This document shows, one piece after another, positions 34,684-43,474 of a stretch of DNA of 64,000 nt (its first letter is position 1; each line of letters starts with the position of its first letter). The notes beneath the pieces are model-generated. The model was not told where the DNA came from, made no database searches, and was given only the letters and a program-made list of their open reading frames with translations. The stretch lies in the NCBI GenBank assembly GCA_965279735.1, contig OZ257260.1, positions 3,038,001 through 3,102,000 on the forward strand, read 5' to 3'. Origin of the DNA: CAIUGU01 sp965279735. GTDB taxonomy: Bacteria > Pseudomonadota > Gammaproteobacteria > Steroidobacterales > Steroidobacteraceae. The translations under genes and the position numbers were made by a program.

Positions 34684-36069
34684 ATGCTTCAACAGACCCT
34701 CTCCCCCGTCGATGGCAGCGTCTACGTCGAAAGGACGCTCGCCAGCGGCGCCGATACCGATACCGCGCTAGGCAAAGCCGTCGCCGCACAGCAAAGCTGG
34801 CGACAGGTTCCGCTGGAGGAAAGGGCGAGAATCCTCAGCCGATTCTGCGACGCATTTGAAGCCAGCCGCGACGCCATCGCGCTTGAACTCACGTGGCAGA
34901 TGGGACGACCCATCCGTTACGCACCCAACGAAGTGCGGGGCATGCTGGAACGGGCGCGTCACATGATCGCGATTGCGCCCCGGGCGCTCGCCGATATCGA
35001 CGCCGGTCCTAAAGAGGATTTCCACCGGTTCCTTCGCCGCGAACCGCTGGGTGTGGTGTTCACGGTTGCAGCATGGAATTACCCGTATCTCATTGCCGTC
35101 AACAGCGTGGTTCCCGCACTCATGGCAGGCAACGCGGTCGTGCTGAAACACTCGGCCCAAACGCCCCTCTGCGCCGAACGGTTTGCACAGGCGTTCGAGC
35201 AGGCAGGCCTGCCAGCGGGTCTGTTCCAGGTGCTGCATCTGAGCCATGCAGATACCGAGAAAGTGATCGGCGATCCGCGTGTGGCGTTCGTCGCCTTCAC
35301 CGGTTCAGTGGCGGGTGGCTATGCGGTGCAACGCGCTGCGGCCCAACGTTTCGTCGGGCTGGGACTTGAGCTCGGCGGCTGCGATCCGGCCTATGTCCGG
35401 CACGATGCGGACGTAAGCCATGCCATCGAGAATCTCGTCGACGGCGCGTACTTCAATTCGGGGCAATCGTGCTGCGGTATCCAGCGACTCTACGTGCATG
35501 AAAAGGTGTACGACGATTTCGTCGCCGGGTGCATCGACCTGACATCGCAATACGTGCTCGGGAGCCCGCTTGAGCCTTCGACCACGCTGGGTCCCGTCGT
35601 GCGCACGAGCGCAGCGGATGCCATTCGCACCCAGATCGACGCATCGATCGAAGCGGGAGCCCGTCCCACGATCGACGGGAAGCGCTTTCCCGACAGTCGG
35701 GCCGGCACGCCGTATCTTGCGCCGCAGCTATTGCTTGATGTCGACCACACGATGCCAGTGATGCGCGAGGAAATCTTCGGCCCGGTTGCCGGCATCATGA
35801 AGGTGCGCTCCGACGAGGAAGCCGTGCGACTGATGAATGACAGTCCCTTCGGACTCACCGCAGCAATCTGGACGCGCGATGAGCAAGCGGCGCTCAGCAT
35901 CGGCGATCGCATCACCACCGGCACATGGTTCATGAACCGATGCGACTACCTCGACCCGGCGCTGGCCTGGGTGGGCGTCAAGGATTCAGGCCGGGGTTGC
36001 ACACTGTCTGTCATCGGCTACGAGCATCTGACCCGGCCCAAGTCGTTTCACCTGCGCCTCAAGACCTAG
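34684..36069 (+). CDS. NAD(P)-dependent aldehyde dehydrogenase
   Basis: 461 aa ALDH superfamily member. Cofactor domain with FTVAAWNYPYLIAVNSVVPALMAGNAVVLKHS and FTGSVAGGYAV; catalytic Glu in LELGGCDP; catalytic Cys in FNSGQSCCGIQR (two adjacent Cys, the first in the usual position); EEIFGPVAGI near the end. Slightly shorter than the 480-500 aa average, with a compact N-terminus. It follows the gamma-glutamyl ligase by 51 bp. In context it would oxidise the gamma-glutamylated amino aldehyde to the acid. Related succinate-semialdehyde or gamma-glutamylaminobutyraldehyde dehydrogenases are alternatives. Confidence 0.9.
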   Translation: MLQQTLSPVDGSVYVERTLASGADTDTALGKAVAAQQSWRQVPLEERARILSRFCDAFEASRDAIALELTWQMGRPIRYAPNEVRGMLERARHMIAIAPRALADIDAGPKEDFHRFLRREPLGVVFTVAAWNYPYLIAVNSVVPALMAGNAVVLKHSAQTPLCAERFAQAFEQAGLPAGLFQVLHLSHADTEKVIGDPRVAFVAFTGSVAGGYAVQRAAAQRFVGLGLELGGCDPAYVRHDADVSHAIENLVDGAYFNSGQSCCGIQRLYVHEKVYDDFVAGCIDLTSQYVLGSPLEPSTTLGPVVRTSAADAIRTQIDASIEAGARPTIDGKRFPDSRAGTPYLAPQLLLDVDHTMPVMREEIFGPVAGIMKVRSDEEAVRLMNDSPFGLTAAIWTRDEQAALSIGDRITTGTWFMNRCDYLDPALAWVGVKDSGRGCTLSVIGYEHLTRPKSFHLRLKT

Positions 36070-36127
36070 GGAACCCGGGTTGTCGGCTGCGTTGCTGCCC
36101 GTAGCCTGTTAGCGGTAGCCTGTGGCC

Positions 36128-37303
36128 ATGACTACTCTCCGCGGCAACTGGAACTATCCCACCCTGATCCGGTTCGGCGCAGGCCGCATCAGCGAGCTGC
36201 CCGCCGCCTGCAAGCAGCTCGGCATGGTCAATCCCCTGCTCGTCACGGATCCGGGCCTTGCCACTTTGCCGATGGTGCAACATGCAGTCGCCCATTGCCG
36301 AAATGCCGGAATGGGCTGCAATCTCTTTTTCGACGTGCAGGCGAATCCGGTGGAAGCGAACGTGATAGCCGGAGTCGAGGCGTATCGTCGCGGCTTGCAT
36401 GACGGCGTCATTGCTTTCGGGGGCGGCAGTGCACTCGATGCCGGCAAGGCCATCGCCCTGATGGTGGGCCAGACGCGATCCCTGTGGGATTTCGAGGACC
36501 GCGAAGACTGGTACACGCGAGTGAATGTCGCCGGCATGGCTCCGGTCGTCGCGGTGCCGACCACCTCCGGTACCGGTTCTGAAGTGGGCCGCGCCTCGGT
36601 GATCACAGACACGCTGAACCACACCAAGAAAATCATTTTTCATCCGCGCATGCTGCCCGGGATCGTCATCGCCGATCCTGAACTGACGGTAGGCCTGCCC
36701 GCGCATATCACTGCCGCGGTGGGAATGGACGCGCTCTCGCACAACCTGGAAGCGTATTGCTCGCCAGGCTATCACCCGATGGCGGACGGGATTGCGCTGG
36801 AAGGCATGCGCCTCATCAAGGATTGGTTGCCCATTGCATGCTCGGACGGCCGGAACATCGAGGCTCGCTCACACATGATGGTGGCTTCCTCCATGGGTGC
36901 CACGGCATTCCAGAAAGGACTCGGCGCAATGCACAGCCTGAGCCATCCCTGCTCGGCGAATCTCGGCACACATCATGGACTCACCAATGCGGTCGTCATG
37001 CCCTACGTGCTGGCCTGGAACCGCAGTGCCATCGACGAGAAGATGTCGCGACTCGCGCTGTGGCTGCGTTTGCGGGACGCATCGTTCGACGGCGTGATGG
37101 AGTGGGTGCTCGCCTTGCGCAAGCAGATCGGCATCCCGGAAACGCTGGCCGACCTTGGCATGCGTGAAGACCAGGCGAATGCATTTGCACCGCAGGCGTT
37201 CGATGATCCTTCCACCGGTGGCAACCCGTTGCCCATGACTCCTGGGGGTTTCGAGCGGCTGTATCTCAACAGCATCCAGGGCCGGCTGACGGCCTCCGCG
37301 TAG
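36128..37303 (+). CDS. Iron-containing (group III) alcohol dehydrogenase
   Basis: 391 aa from the ATG of MTTLRGNWNYPTLIRFGAG; a GTG two codons upstream is also open. NAD-binding GGGSALDAGKAIAL, PTTSGTGSEV, and the metal site with Asp in VIADPEL, His in GMDALSHNLEAY, GAMHSLSHP and GTHHGLTNAV, all as in Fe-ADHs (1,3-propanediol and lactaldehyde reductase relatives). In this cluster it would oxidise the free hydroxyl of the glutamylated amino alcohol to an aldehyde, feeding the aldehyde dehydrogenase 58 bp upstream. Reduction in the opposite direction is equally possible for the family. It appears to close the cluster. Confidence 0.9.
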   Translation: MTTLRGNWNYPTLIRFGAGRISELPAACKQLGMVNPLLVTDPGLATLPMVQHAVAHCRNAGMGCNLFFDVQANPVEANVIAGVEAYRRGLHDGVIAFGGGSALDAGKAIALMVGQTRSLWDFEDREDWYTRVNVAGMAPVVAVPTTSGTGSEVGRASVITDTLNHTKKIIFHPRMLPGIVIADPELTVGLPAHITAAVGMDALSHNLEAYCSPGYHPMADGIALEGMRLIKDWLPIACSDGRNIEARSHMMVASSMGATAFQKGLGAMHSLSHPCSANLGTHHGLTNAVVMPYVLAWNRSAIDEKMSRLALWLRLRDASFDGVMEWVLALRKQIGIPETLADLGMREDQANAFAPQAFDDPSTGGNPLPMTPGGFERLYLNSIQGRLTASA

Positions 37304-37342
37304 TTCAGAGACGGTTAAGGCAAGGCAGACCAGACTCGGAAC

Positions 37343-37702
37343 ATGAAGACGCAGTGCTACAGGATGTTTCTGGTGGCGGGTTTCCTCAGCGGCGTGCCGC
37401 TCATGCCGGCCGTTGCCGATACCCTGCGCTGCGGCTCGGCACTGGTCAGCGACGGCGACACGCGGGCCAAGGTCCTCAAGCTCTGCGGGGACCCGGCCGA
37501 GATCGAGAACCGGTCAATCCTGCGGCGTCCCCAGTACCTGCGTCATGGCCGCATCGTGTACTACGGGGACGAGAGAGTGGAAGTGCCCGTCGAAGTGTGG
37601 ACGTACAACTTCGGGCCGAACAAGCTGATGCGACGGATCAAGCTGGTCGATGGCCTGGTCGATGAAATCGAAACCCTCGGCTACGGGTATCACGAAAAGT
37701 AG
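37343..37702 (+). CDS. DUF2845 small exported protein
   Basis: 119 aa with a signal peptide (1-25, cleavage after PAVAD or AVA). The mature part matches the DUF2845 pattern: LRCGSALVSDGDTRAKVLKLCGDPAEIE with two Cys likely disulfide-bonded, then VEVWTYNFGPNKLMRRI and VDEIETLGYGY. Function unknown; probably periplasmic. It lies 39 bp after the alcohol dehydrogenase and converges on the first DUF885 gene with 17 bp between. Confidence 0.85.
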   Translation: MKTQCYRMFLVAGFLSGVPLMPAVADTLRCGSALVSDGDTRAKVLKLCGDPAEIENRSILRRPQYLRHGRIVYYGDERVEVPVEVWTYNFGPNKLMRRIKLVDGLVDEIETLGYGYHEK

Positions 37703-37719
37703 CGTCCTTCCCTGGCCGC

Positions 37720-39558
37720 TTACGGGCTGATTTCCTTCTCCCATCTGGCGAGCTTCGCATCGAGCACGTCGAGCGGCAACGAGCCATCCTTGAGTATCTG
37801 TGCATGAAAGGCACGCTCGCTGAACCGGCCCTTGAGGGTGCGCTCCGCACGGTCACGCAGTTCGCGGATCTTCCGCTGGCCGATCTTGTATGCGAGTGCC
37901 TGCCCCGGGGCAGCGATGTAGCGTTCAATTTCAGCCACGATGTCCGCTTCACCCAGCGCCGTGTTCTGCCGCATGTAGTCCATCGCCTGTTCGCGGGTCC
38001 AGCCTTTCGCGTGCATGCCGGTATCGACCACCAGCCGCACGGCACGCCACATCTCAAGGGTGAGCGAACCGAAGTACTGGTAGGGATCGGTGTAAAGGCC
38101 CAGTTCGCGGCCCAGTGATTCCGAATACAAGCCCCAGCCTTCGACGTACGCGGTATCCATGCCGAACCGGCGGAAGCCCGGTAGCTGCGCATTTTCTGCC
38201 TGCAGCGACAACTGGAAGTGATGCCCGGGAATGCCTTCGTGCAGGAAGATGCTCTCGACCAGGTAGCTTGGTCGTGAAGCGAGATCGAACGTGTTGACGT
38301 AAAGAACTCCAGCGCGTGCACCATCCGGAGTGCCGGGCATGTAGGAAGCAGCCGCCTCGGCCTGTTCACGGAAAGGTTCGACTGCACGCACTTCGAATTC
38401 ACTCTTCGGCAGCAACTCGAAATGTTCGGGAATGGCGGCGAGCACCCGTTCCTTCAATCCTCCGTAAGTCTCCAGCAACTGCTCTGGAGTTTCGAACCTG
38501 AACTGCGGATCGGTGCGCAGGAACGCAAAGAAAGCCGGCAGATCTCCCGTGAAGTTCACGCGGGTTTTCACCTGCTCCATGTCGGCCCTGATGCGCCTGA
38601 CTTCATTCAGGCCGATCTGGTGAATCTGCTCGGGCGTCAGCTGCGTCGTGGTATGCAGCCGTACCAGGTAGGCATACCAGGCTGCTCCGTTGGGCAAGGC
38701 CGTGGCAGCAATCGTTGTGCGCGTCGCAGGCAGATAGTCGTTGACCAGAAAATCGTGCAGCCGCCGATATGCGGGCAGCAGCTCCGTGGTAATCGCTTCG
38801 GTGTAGGCACTCGTCAGGCGTGCGCGCTCAGCCGCCGGAAAAGATTCCGGAAGCGCCCGGATGGGCCCGAAGAACACGCTCGATGACGGATCGTCGCCGG
38901 ACAAGCTCGCGAGCTGCGGAATCACCTTCTCGATGATCACCTTCGGCTCCACCACCTGCTGTTGCATCCCGGTCCGCATGTTGGCGATGGCCTGGTCGAC
39001 CCAGACAACGAATCCCTTCATGCGCAACAGGAAATCGTCGTAGTCCTTCGCCGTCTTGAACGGCTGGATGCCCTGCCCCGACCCCATCTGCGCGAAGTAC
39101 ACCGGCAGGCTCGACAACTGGTTGATCGGCAGCAGCTCCTCCGGGAAACGGAATCCCGCGATGGCAAGCTCACGGCCATACAGAAACTGATCATAGGTGA
39201 GGCGATCGTCAGGTCCGAGCTGTTCGGGATCGATGCTCCTGAGACGCGCGAGTGCATCCTGTTCCAGCGCCAGCAGATCGGCGAGCCACTGTTCACTCAG
39301 GCTGTTGGGAAGCCGGTCATTGAACCGCTGATCCCCATTTGCGGTGGCCACCAGCGGATTCATCTCGAGGTAGTGGTTGTAGTAGTCCTCGACCAGCACG
39401 GTGAGCCGTTGCGCGGGCGTGCCGGTTTCAGTGGCTACGGACTCTGCAGCGGGTGGCGCTGGCTCTCCGCACGCTGACAGCAGCACTGCGATTGCGGCGA
39501 GCGCTGCCACGAGTCTTCGGGCAGGAATGCGGCTCTCGATCATCTTTCGCTTCGTCAT
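37720..39558 (-). CDS. DUF885 lipoprotein, probable metallohydrolase (copy A)
   Basis: 612 aa with a lipoprotein signal (lipobox LLSAC) and then a long, mostly helical DUF885 domain. The conserved core FLHEGIPGHHFQLSLQ near residue 435 looks like a zinc site (HEGxPGHHxQ), and YVEGWGLYSESLG follows, as expected for this family; the carboxypeptidase Taq-like resemblance suggests a peptidase, but no substrate is known. Its ATG overlaps the stop of the neighbouring paralogue (ATGA), so they form an operon with copy B first. About equal length and similar block order show a tandem duplication. Confidence 0.88.
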   Translation of the reverse strand: MTKRKMIESRIPARRLVAALAAIAVLLSACGEPAPPAAESVATETGTPAQRLTVLVEDYYNHYLEMNPLVATANGDQRFNDRLPNSLSEQWLADLLALEQDALARLRSIDPEQLGPDDRLTYDQFLYGRELAIAGFRFPEELLPINQLSSLPVYFAQMGSGQGIQPFKTAKDYDDFLLRMKGFVVWVDQAIANMRTGMQQQVVEPKVIIEKVIPQLASLSGDDPSSSVFFGPIRALPESFPAAERARLTSAYTEAITTELLPAYRRLHDFLVNDYLPATRTTIAATALPNGAAWYAYLVRLHTTTQLTPEQIHQIGLNEVRRIRADMEQVKTRVNFTGDLPAFFAFLRTDPQFRFETPEQLLETYGGLKERVLAAIPEHFELLPKSEFEVRAVEPFREQAEAAASYMPGTPDGARAGVLYVNTFDLASRPSYLVESIFLHEGIPGHHFQLSLQAENAQLPGFRRFGMDTAYVEGWGLYSESLGRELGLYTDPYQYFGSLTLEMWRAVRLVVDTGMHAKGWTREQAMDYMRQNTALGEADIVAEIERYIAAPGQALAYKIGQRKIRELRDRAERTLKGRFSERAFHAQILKDGSLPLDVLDAKLARWEKEISP

Positions 39559-41366
39559 TCTGTTCTGGCGATCTGTGCGGCCAGCCAGCGATCCATCTTT
39601 GCTTCCAGCACTCCGATGGGCAACGCGCCATCGCGAAGGATCGCGTCGTGGAACGCACGTACGTCAAAGCGTGCACCGAGCGCTGCTTCCGCCTTGGTCC
39701 GCAACGCACGGATCCTGATGTCGCCGATCTTGTAGCCGAGTGCCTGGCCCGGATTCGCGATGTAGCGATCCACCTCGGACCGGATGTCCGATTCCGCCAT
39801 CGACGAGTTGTCCAGCATGTAGCGGATCGACTGCTCACGCGTCCAGCCGCGGCTGTGCAGCCCCGTGTCCACCACGAGGCGCATGGCGCGGAGCATCTCG
39901 TCGCTCAGGCGGCCGTAGTACTGGTAAGGATCGGTAAACACTCCCAGTTCCTTGCCCAGTGATTCCGCATACAACGCCCAGCCTTCGACGTAGGCGACAT
40001 AGCCGTCACTGAAACGGCGGAAGCGTGGCAGGGAGGTGAGGCCGAGCTGGGTCGAAACCTGGAAATGATGCCCTGGAGCCGCCTCATGAAGCGACAAGGT
40101 CTCCATCCCGAACTTCGGTTGGGCACGGAGATTGAACGTATTGATATAGAAGATGCCGGGACGAGAACCATCCGGCGCCGGTCCCTGGTATGAAGCCCCG
40201 GCTGCAGCTTCGGCCCGGAACGCTTCCACCGGTCGTACTTCATAGTCGGCTGCAGGCAGCGTCGAAAACAGTTTGGGCAACAGTGCGTCGATCCTGACCT
40301 GCAACGCGCGATATCCCTCGATCAGGTCTTCCGGCTTCGTGAAGTAGAACTGCGGGTCCGTCTTGAGGTGATCGAAAAACGCGTGCAGATCGCCTTTGAA
40401 GCCGACCTGCACTCTCACTGCTTCCATTTCGGCAAGGATGCGGGCGACTTCGCTTAACCCCAGTTCGTGAATCTCGGCGGGGGACATCTGCGTCGTCGTG
40501 TTGGTCTCTGCCATGAACCGGTACCACGCCTCGCCCTCCGGCAGCGCCGACCATGAAACACTTCCGCGTGCCACGGGCAGGTACTCGTTGCGAACGAAAT
40601 CTCCGAGCCGGCGATACGCAGGCAGGACGGTTTCATCGATGGCTTTTGCGTAGGCGGCGGTCAAGCGTTCACGCTCGACGGAACTGAAGCCCGCGGGCAT
40701 GTCTGCCACGGGCTGCCAGAAGAGACTTTTCTTGGGGTCGTCGACGGCAATGTCGGCGAGTTGCTGCACGACCGCTTCCATCACGATCTTCGGTTGCACG
40801 ATACCGGTCTTCATCCCTTCGCGCATGTTCACGATGGCCTGATCGACCCAGATCGAAAAATCCCGCATGCGGCCGAGGAAATTGTCGTAGTCGCCGACCA
40901 TCGCAAACGGTTGCGCGCTGGTCCCGGACCCCAGTTGCGCGAATTCGGAAGGCAGTGAATACAGCTGGTCGATGGGCAGCAGGTGCCCGGGAAACTTCAT
41001 GCCCTCAAGCGCGACTTCCCGCTCACCGACGAACACATCCAGCGTCAGGCGATCCGCTTCCGCCAGATCGTCCACGGGAATAGCCTTCGCCTCGGTCAGA
41101 TAGCGTTCTTCGAACTGCTGCCGGCGCGCGAGATATTCAGGGGACATGTCGTTCGCGAGCCTGTCGTCGTAGCGGTGCTCGCCAATGAACGTGGCATAGA
41201 CCGGTTCCAGGGGCAGCATCTCATCGAAGTACTGCTCGACGAGAGCGGCAAGCCGTGTACCCGCGTCCGCTGCTGGCGGCTTGTCAGGCCCGGAACAGCC
41301 TGCAATGGCCAATAGCGTGAAAACGAGTCCGGCATAAACGACTGAGGATCTGGCGATTGACGCCAT
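39555..41366 (-). CDS. DUF885 lipoprotein, probable metallohydrolase (copy B)
   Basis: 603 aa from the ATG of MASIARSSVV, preceded by GTGGAG 5 bases upstream. Lipobox IAGC (AIAGCSGPD). Same architecture as copy A: LSLHEAAPGHHFQVSTQ with the HExxPGHHxQ metal motif and YVEGWALYAESLGKELGVFTDPYQYYGRL. In copy A the corresponding stretch is HEGIPGHHFQ, so the second and third residues after HE differ (AA instead of GI). Both copies keep the histidines and glutamate. First gene of the two-gene operon; its upstream region is shared divergently with a thiolase gene. Confidence 0.88.
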   Translation of the reverse strand: MASIARSSVVYAGLVFTLLAIAGCSGPDKPPAADAGTRLAALVEQYFDEMLPLEPVYATFIGEHRYDDRLANDMSPEYLARRQQFEERYLTEAKAIPVDDLAEADRLTLDVFVGEREVALEGMKFPGHLLPIDQLYSLPSEFAQLGSGTSAQPFAMVGDYDNFLGRMRDFSIWVDQAIVNMREGMKTGIVQPKIVMEAVVQQLADIAVDDPKKSLFWQPVADMPAGFSSVERERLTAAYAKAIDETVLPAYRRLGDFVRNEYLPVARGSVSWSALPEGEAWYRFMAETNTTTQMSPAEIHELGLSEVARILAEMEAVRVQVGFKGDLHAFFDHLKTDPQFYFTKPEDLIEGYRALQVRIDALLPKLFSTLPAADYEVRPVEAFRAEAAAGASYQGPAPDGSRPGIFYINTFNLRAQPKFGMETLSLHEAAPGHHFQVSTQLGLTSLPRFRRFSDGYVAYVEGWALYAESLGKELGVFTDPYQYYGRLSDEMLRAMRLVVDTGLHSRGWTREQSIRYMLDNSSMAESDIRSEVDRYIANPGQALGYKIGDIRIRALRTKAEAALGARFDVRAFHDAILRDGALPIGVLEAKMDRWLAAQIARTE

Positions 41367-41514
41367 GTGAACTCCACTTGGATGAGGCAAGGCGCAACAT
41401 AGCTGAAACCGGGCGCCGGTTCATGCCGGGCCGCGGCCGGCCCGGAAGGTGGCCAGCCCTGCGTCGGACTGGCATGCTAGAACTCTTCAAAGACAGACCA
41501 GCGGGGGAACCATC

Positions 41515-42795
41515 ATGCTGACCGGAACCAGGCGCGCTGCCATCATCGGCGGTGTCCGCATTCCCTTCGCCCGCTCCATGGGGCCGTATGCCGAGTCCAC
41601 CAACCAGGACATGCTCACGGCAGCGCTGCAGGGCATCGTCAAACGCTTCAATCTCAAGGGCGAGACCCTGGGTGACGTCGGGGCTGGCGCCGTCATCAAG
41701 CACTCCCGGGATTTCAACCTCGTCCGTGAATGCGTCCTGGGCAGCGGCCTCGCACCCGAAACACCCGGCTTCGATCTCCAGCGCGCGTGCGGTACCAGCC
41801 TCGAAACTGCAATAGCCATCGGGCTCAAGATCGCCCATGGTGAAATCGACTCGGGTATCGCAGCGGGCGTCGATTCTTCCAGCGACGTGCCGATCGTTTA
41901 TCCCAGGGCTTACCAGCAGATCCTTTTACGCAGTGCGCGGGGGCGAACCTTTCTCGAACGACTGAAGCCCTGGGCAGGATTGCGGCCACGGCATTTCAAG
42001 CCGCAGTTCCCGGGTGTCATCGAACCGCGCACGGGACTCTCGATGGGCCAGAGCTGCGAACTCATGGCCAAGACCTGGTCGATCAGTCGTGCCGATCAGG
42101 ACCAGCTTGCCTATGAAAGCCACAAGAAAGCGGCTGCCGCTTACGAGGCAGGGTTCTTCAACGACCTGCTCGTCGAGTTCAACGGCCTCAAGGCCGACAA
42201 CAATCTGCGGCGCGACACCACGCCAGAGAAGCTCGCGAAACTGAAGCCCGTTTTCGATTTCAGCGGTGCAGGAACACTCACGGCCGGCAACTCCACTCCT
42301 CTGACGGACGGAGCTGCAGGCGTATTGATGGCATCGGAAGAATGGGCAAAGGCGCGTGGTTTGCCGGTGCTCGCGTACCTCACCTACGGCAAAGTCGCTG
42401 CGGTGGATTTCGTGACCAAGAAAGAAGGCCTGCTGATGGCGCCTGCCTACGCGGTACCCCGCATGCTCACGGATGCAGGAATCACGCTGCAGGATTTTGA
42501 CTTCTACGAAATCCACGAAGCCTTCGCCGCGCAGGTGCTCTGCACGTTGAAGGCCTGGGAAACCCCTGAGTTCTGCCGCGAACGCTTAGGCCTACCCGGC
42601 CCTCTCGGTTCCATCGATCGCTCAAAGCTCAACGTTGTCGGCAGCAGTCTCGCCGTCGGTCATCCCTTCGCCGCCACCGGCGCACGCATCGTTGCCACGC
42701 TCGCGAAGCTTCTCTCGGAACGCGGCGGCAAGCGCGGCCTCATCTCCGTCTGCACCGCCGGCGGGATGGGAGTCACTGCAATTCTGGAACGCTAA
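41515..42795 (+). CDS. fadI: Acetyl-CoA C-acyltransferase (thiolase, FadI-like)
   Basis: 426 aa from MLTGTRRAAIIGG with GGGGGAA about 7 bases upstream. Thiolase residues: nucleophilic Cys in QRACGTSLETA (about 91), NSTPLTDGAAG, EIHEAFAAQ (His), GHPFAATGAR (His) and the second Cys in SVCTAGGMG. Length and the RIPFARSMGPYAE start are closer to FadI (anaerobic-type beta-oxidation thiolase) than to 390-aa AtoB/PhaA. The gene stands alone; no FadJ partner follows. It could serve beta-oxidation or supply acetoacetyl-CoA for the PHA synthase in this window. The FadI assignment over another long thiolase is moderate. Confidence 0.85.
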   Translation: MLTGTRRAAIIGGVRIPFARSMGPYAESTNQDMLTAALQGIVKRFNLKGETLGDVGAGAVIKHSRDFNLVRECVLGSGLAPETPGFDLQRACGTSLETAIAIGLKIAHGEIDSGIAAGVDSSSDVPIVYPRAYQQILLRSARGRTFLERLKPWAGLRPRHFKPQFPGVIEPRTGLSMGQSCELMAKTWSISRADQDQLAYESHKKAAAAYEAGFFNDLLVEFNGLKADNNLRRDTTPEKLAKLKPVFDFSGAGTLTAGNSTPLTDGAAGVLMASEEWAKARGLPVLAYLTYGKVAAVDFVTKKEGLLMAPAYAVPRMLTDAGITLQDFDFYEIHEAFAAQVLCTLKAWETPEFCRERLGLPGPLGSIDRSKLNVVGSSLAVGHPFAATGARIVATLAKLLSERGGKRGLISVCTAGGMGVTAILER

Positions 42796-42801
42796 CCCCC
42801 A

Positions 42802-42821
42802 CCCTCTCCTTGAGGAGAGGG
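42802..42821. repeat. Perfect hairpin CCCTCTCC-TTGA-GGAGAGGG after the thiolase gene
   Basis: 8-bp perfect stem with a 4-base loop, 7 bases after the thiolase stop. The surrounding ACCCTCTCC...GGAGAGGG is the core of a REP-like intergenic repeat common in gammaproteobacterial genomes. It may also end or stabilise the thiolase message; no T-run follows. Confidence 0.55.
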
Positions 42822-42944
42822 AAGCGGAGCGGGTGAGGTTGTTGGGTTTTGAGAAAAAACTTCGCCCCTTTCTCCTTGCAAAACTGGATGTTTGCAATGG
42901 ATATCGTGCTGGCGATTCCCGTATCCGCCAGTTACGCTTGGATC

Positions 42945-43163
42945 ATGAACGCACGCCTCCTGGCCGAAGTCCTGAATCTCAACGGTGACGAGCGACTGGC
43001 TCTGTTGGAGAAGCTGTGGGACTCGCTGAGCGATGACGAACTTCCGCTGACCTCGGAAGAAAAATCGCTGCTGGATGAAAGGTTGGCGGATATCGACAAG
43101 AACCCTTCCGCTGAAAGCTCCTGGGAGGAAGTCAAAGCAAGGCTTGCAGCCAGGCGCATGTGA
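42945..43163 (+). CDS. Addiction-module antitoxin (RelB/PF09720-type)
   Basis: 72 aa from the ATG of MNARLLAEVLNL. The sequence has the acidic, helical addiction-module antitoxin pattern: LLAEVLNLNGDERLALLEKLWDSL, then a Leu/Glu-rich helix and a C-terminal SSWEEVKARLAARR. The downstream toxin start overlaps its stop by four bases (GTGA), the usual antitoxin-first arrangement. The frame extends upstream for 32 more codons but those residues look non-coding. Paired with a RelE/ParE-family protein, it should neutralise it and repress the operon. Confidence 0.85.
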   Translation: MNARLLAEVLNLNGDERLALLEKLWDSLSDDELPLTSEEKSLLDERLADIDKNPSAESSWEEVKARLAARRM

Positions 43164-43474
43164 CTTTCGAAATCGCCATTCGGAAGGCGGCAGAACAGGA
43201 TCTCGAGCGTATTGAGGACTGGTACGAGTTGCAGCGCCCTGGGCTGGCTGTGGACTTCCGGAACGAAGTCGACGCGACAATTCGCCAAATCTCCGCACGG
43301 CCTCTCTCCTATCCGGTCCTCTATCGCGAGAATCGGCGCGCTTTGCTGAAGCGCTTTCCGTACAAGCTCTGGTTTCGAGTCAGTGGCGACTTGATCATTG
43401 TCTTGGCATGTGTCCACGGCGTTCGTGGCCCGAACTTCCTGCGTTCGCGGCTTCCAGCGAGATCGTCGCCCTAG
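43160..43474 (+). CDS. RelE/ParE-family toxin
   Basis: 104 aa from GTG, overlapping the antitoxin by GTGA. It shows the RelE/ParE core: FEIAIRKAAEQDLERIEDWYEL, a middle helix, then YPVLYRENRRALLKRFPYKLWFRV and IIVLACVHGVRGP. The ALLKRFPY...VLACVHG block is closest to ParE-like members (gyrase poisons) rather than RelE ribonucleases, but I cannot decide. The C-terminus (RSRLPARSSP) looks intact, so the pair may be functional. Confidence 0.85.
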   Translation: MTFEIAIRKAAEQDLERIEDWYELQRPGLAVDFRNEVDATIRQISARPLSYPVLYRENRRALLKRFPYKLWFRVSGDLIIVLACVHGVRGPNFLRSRLPARSSP

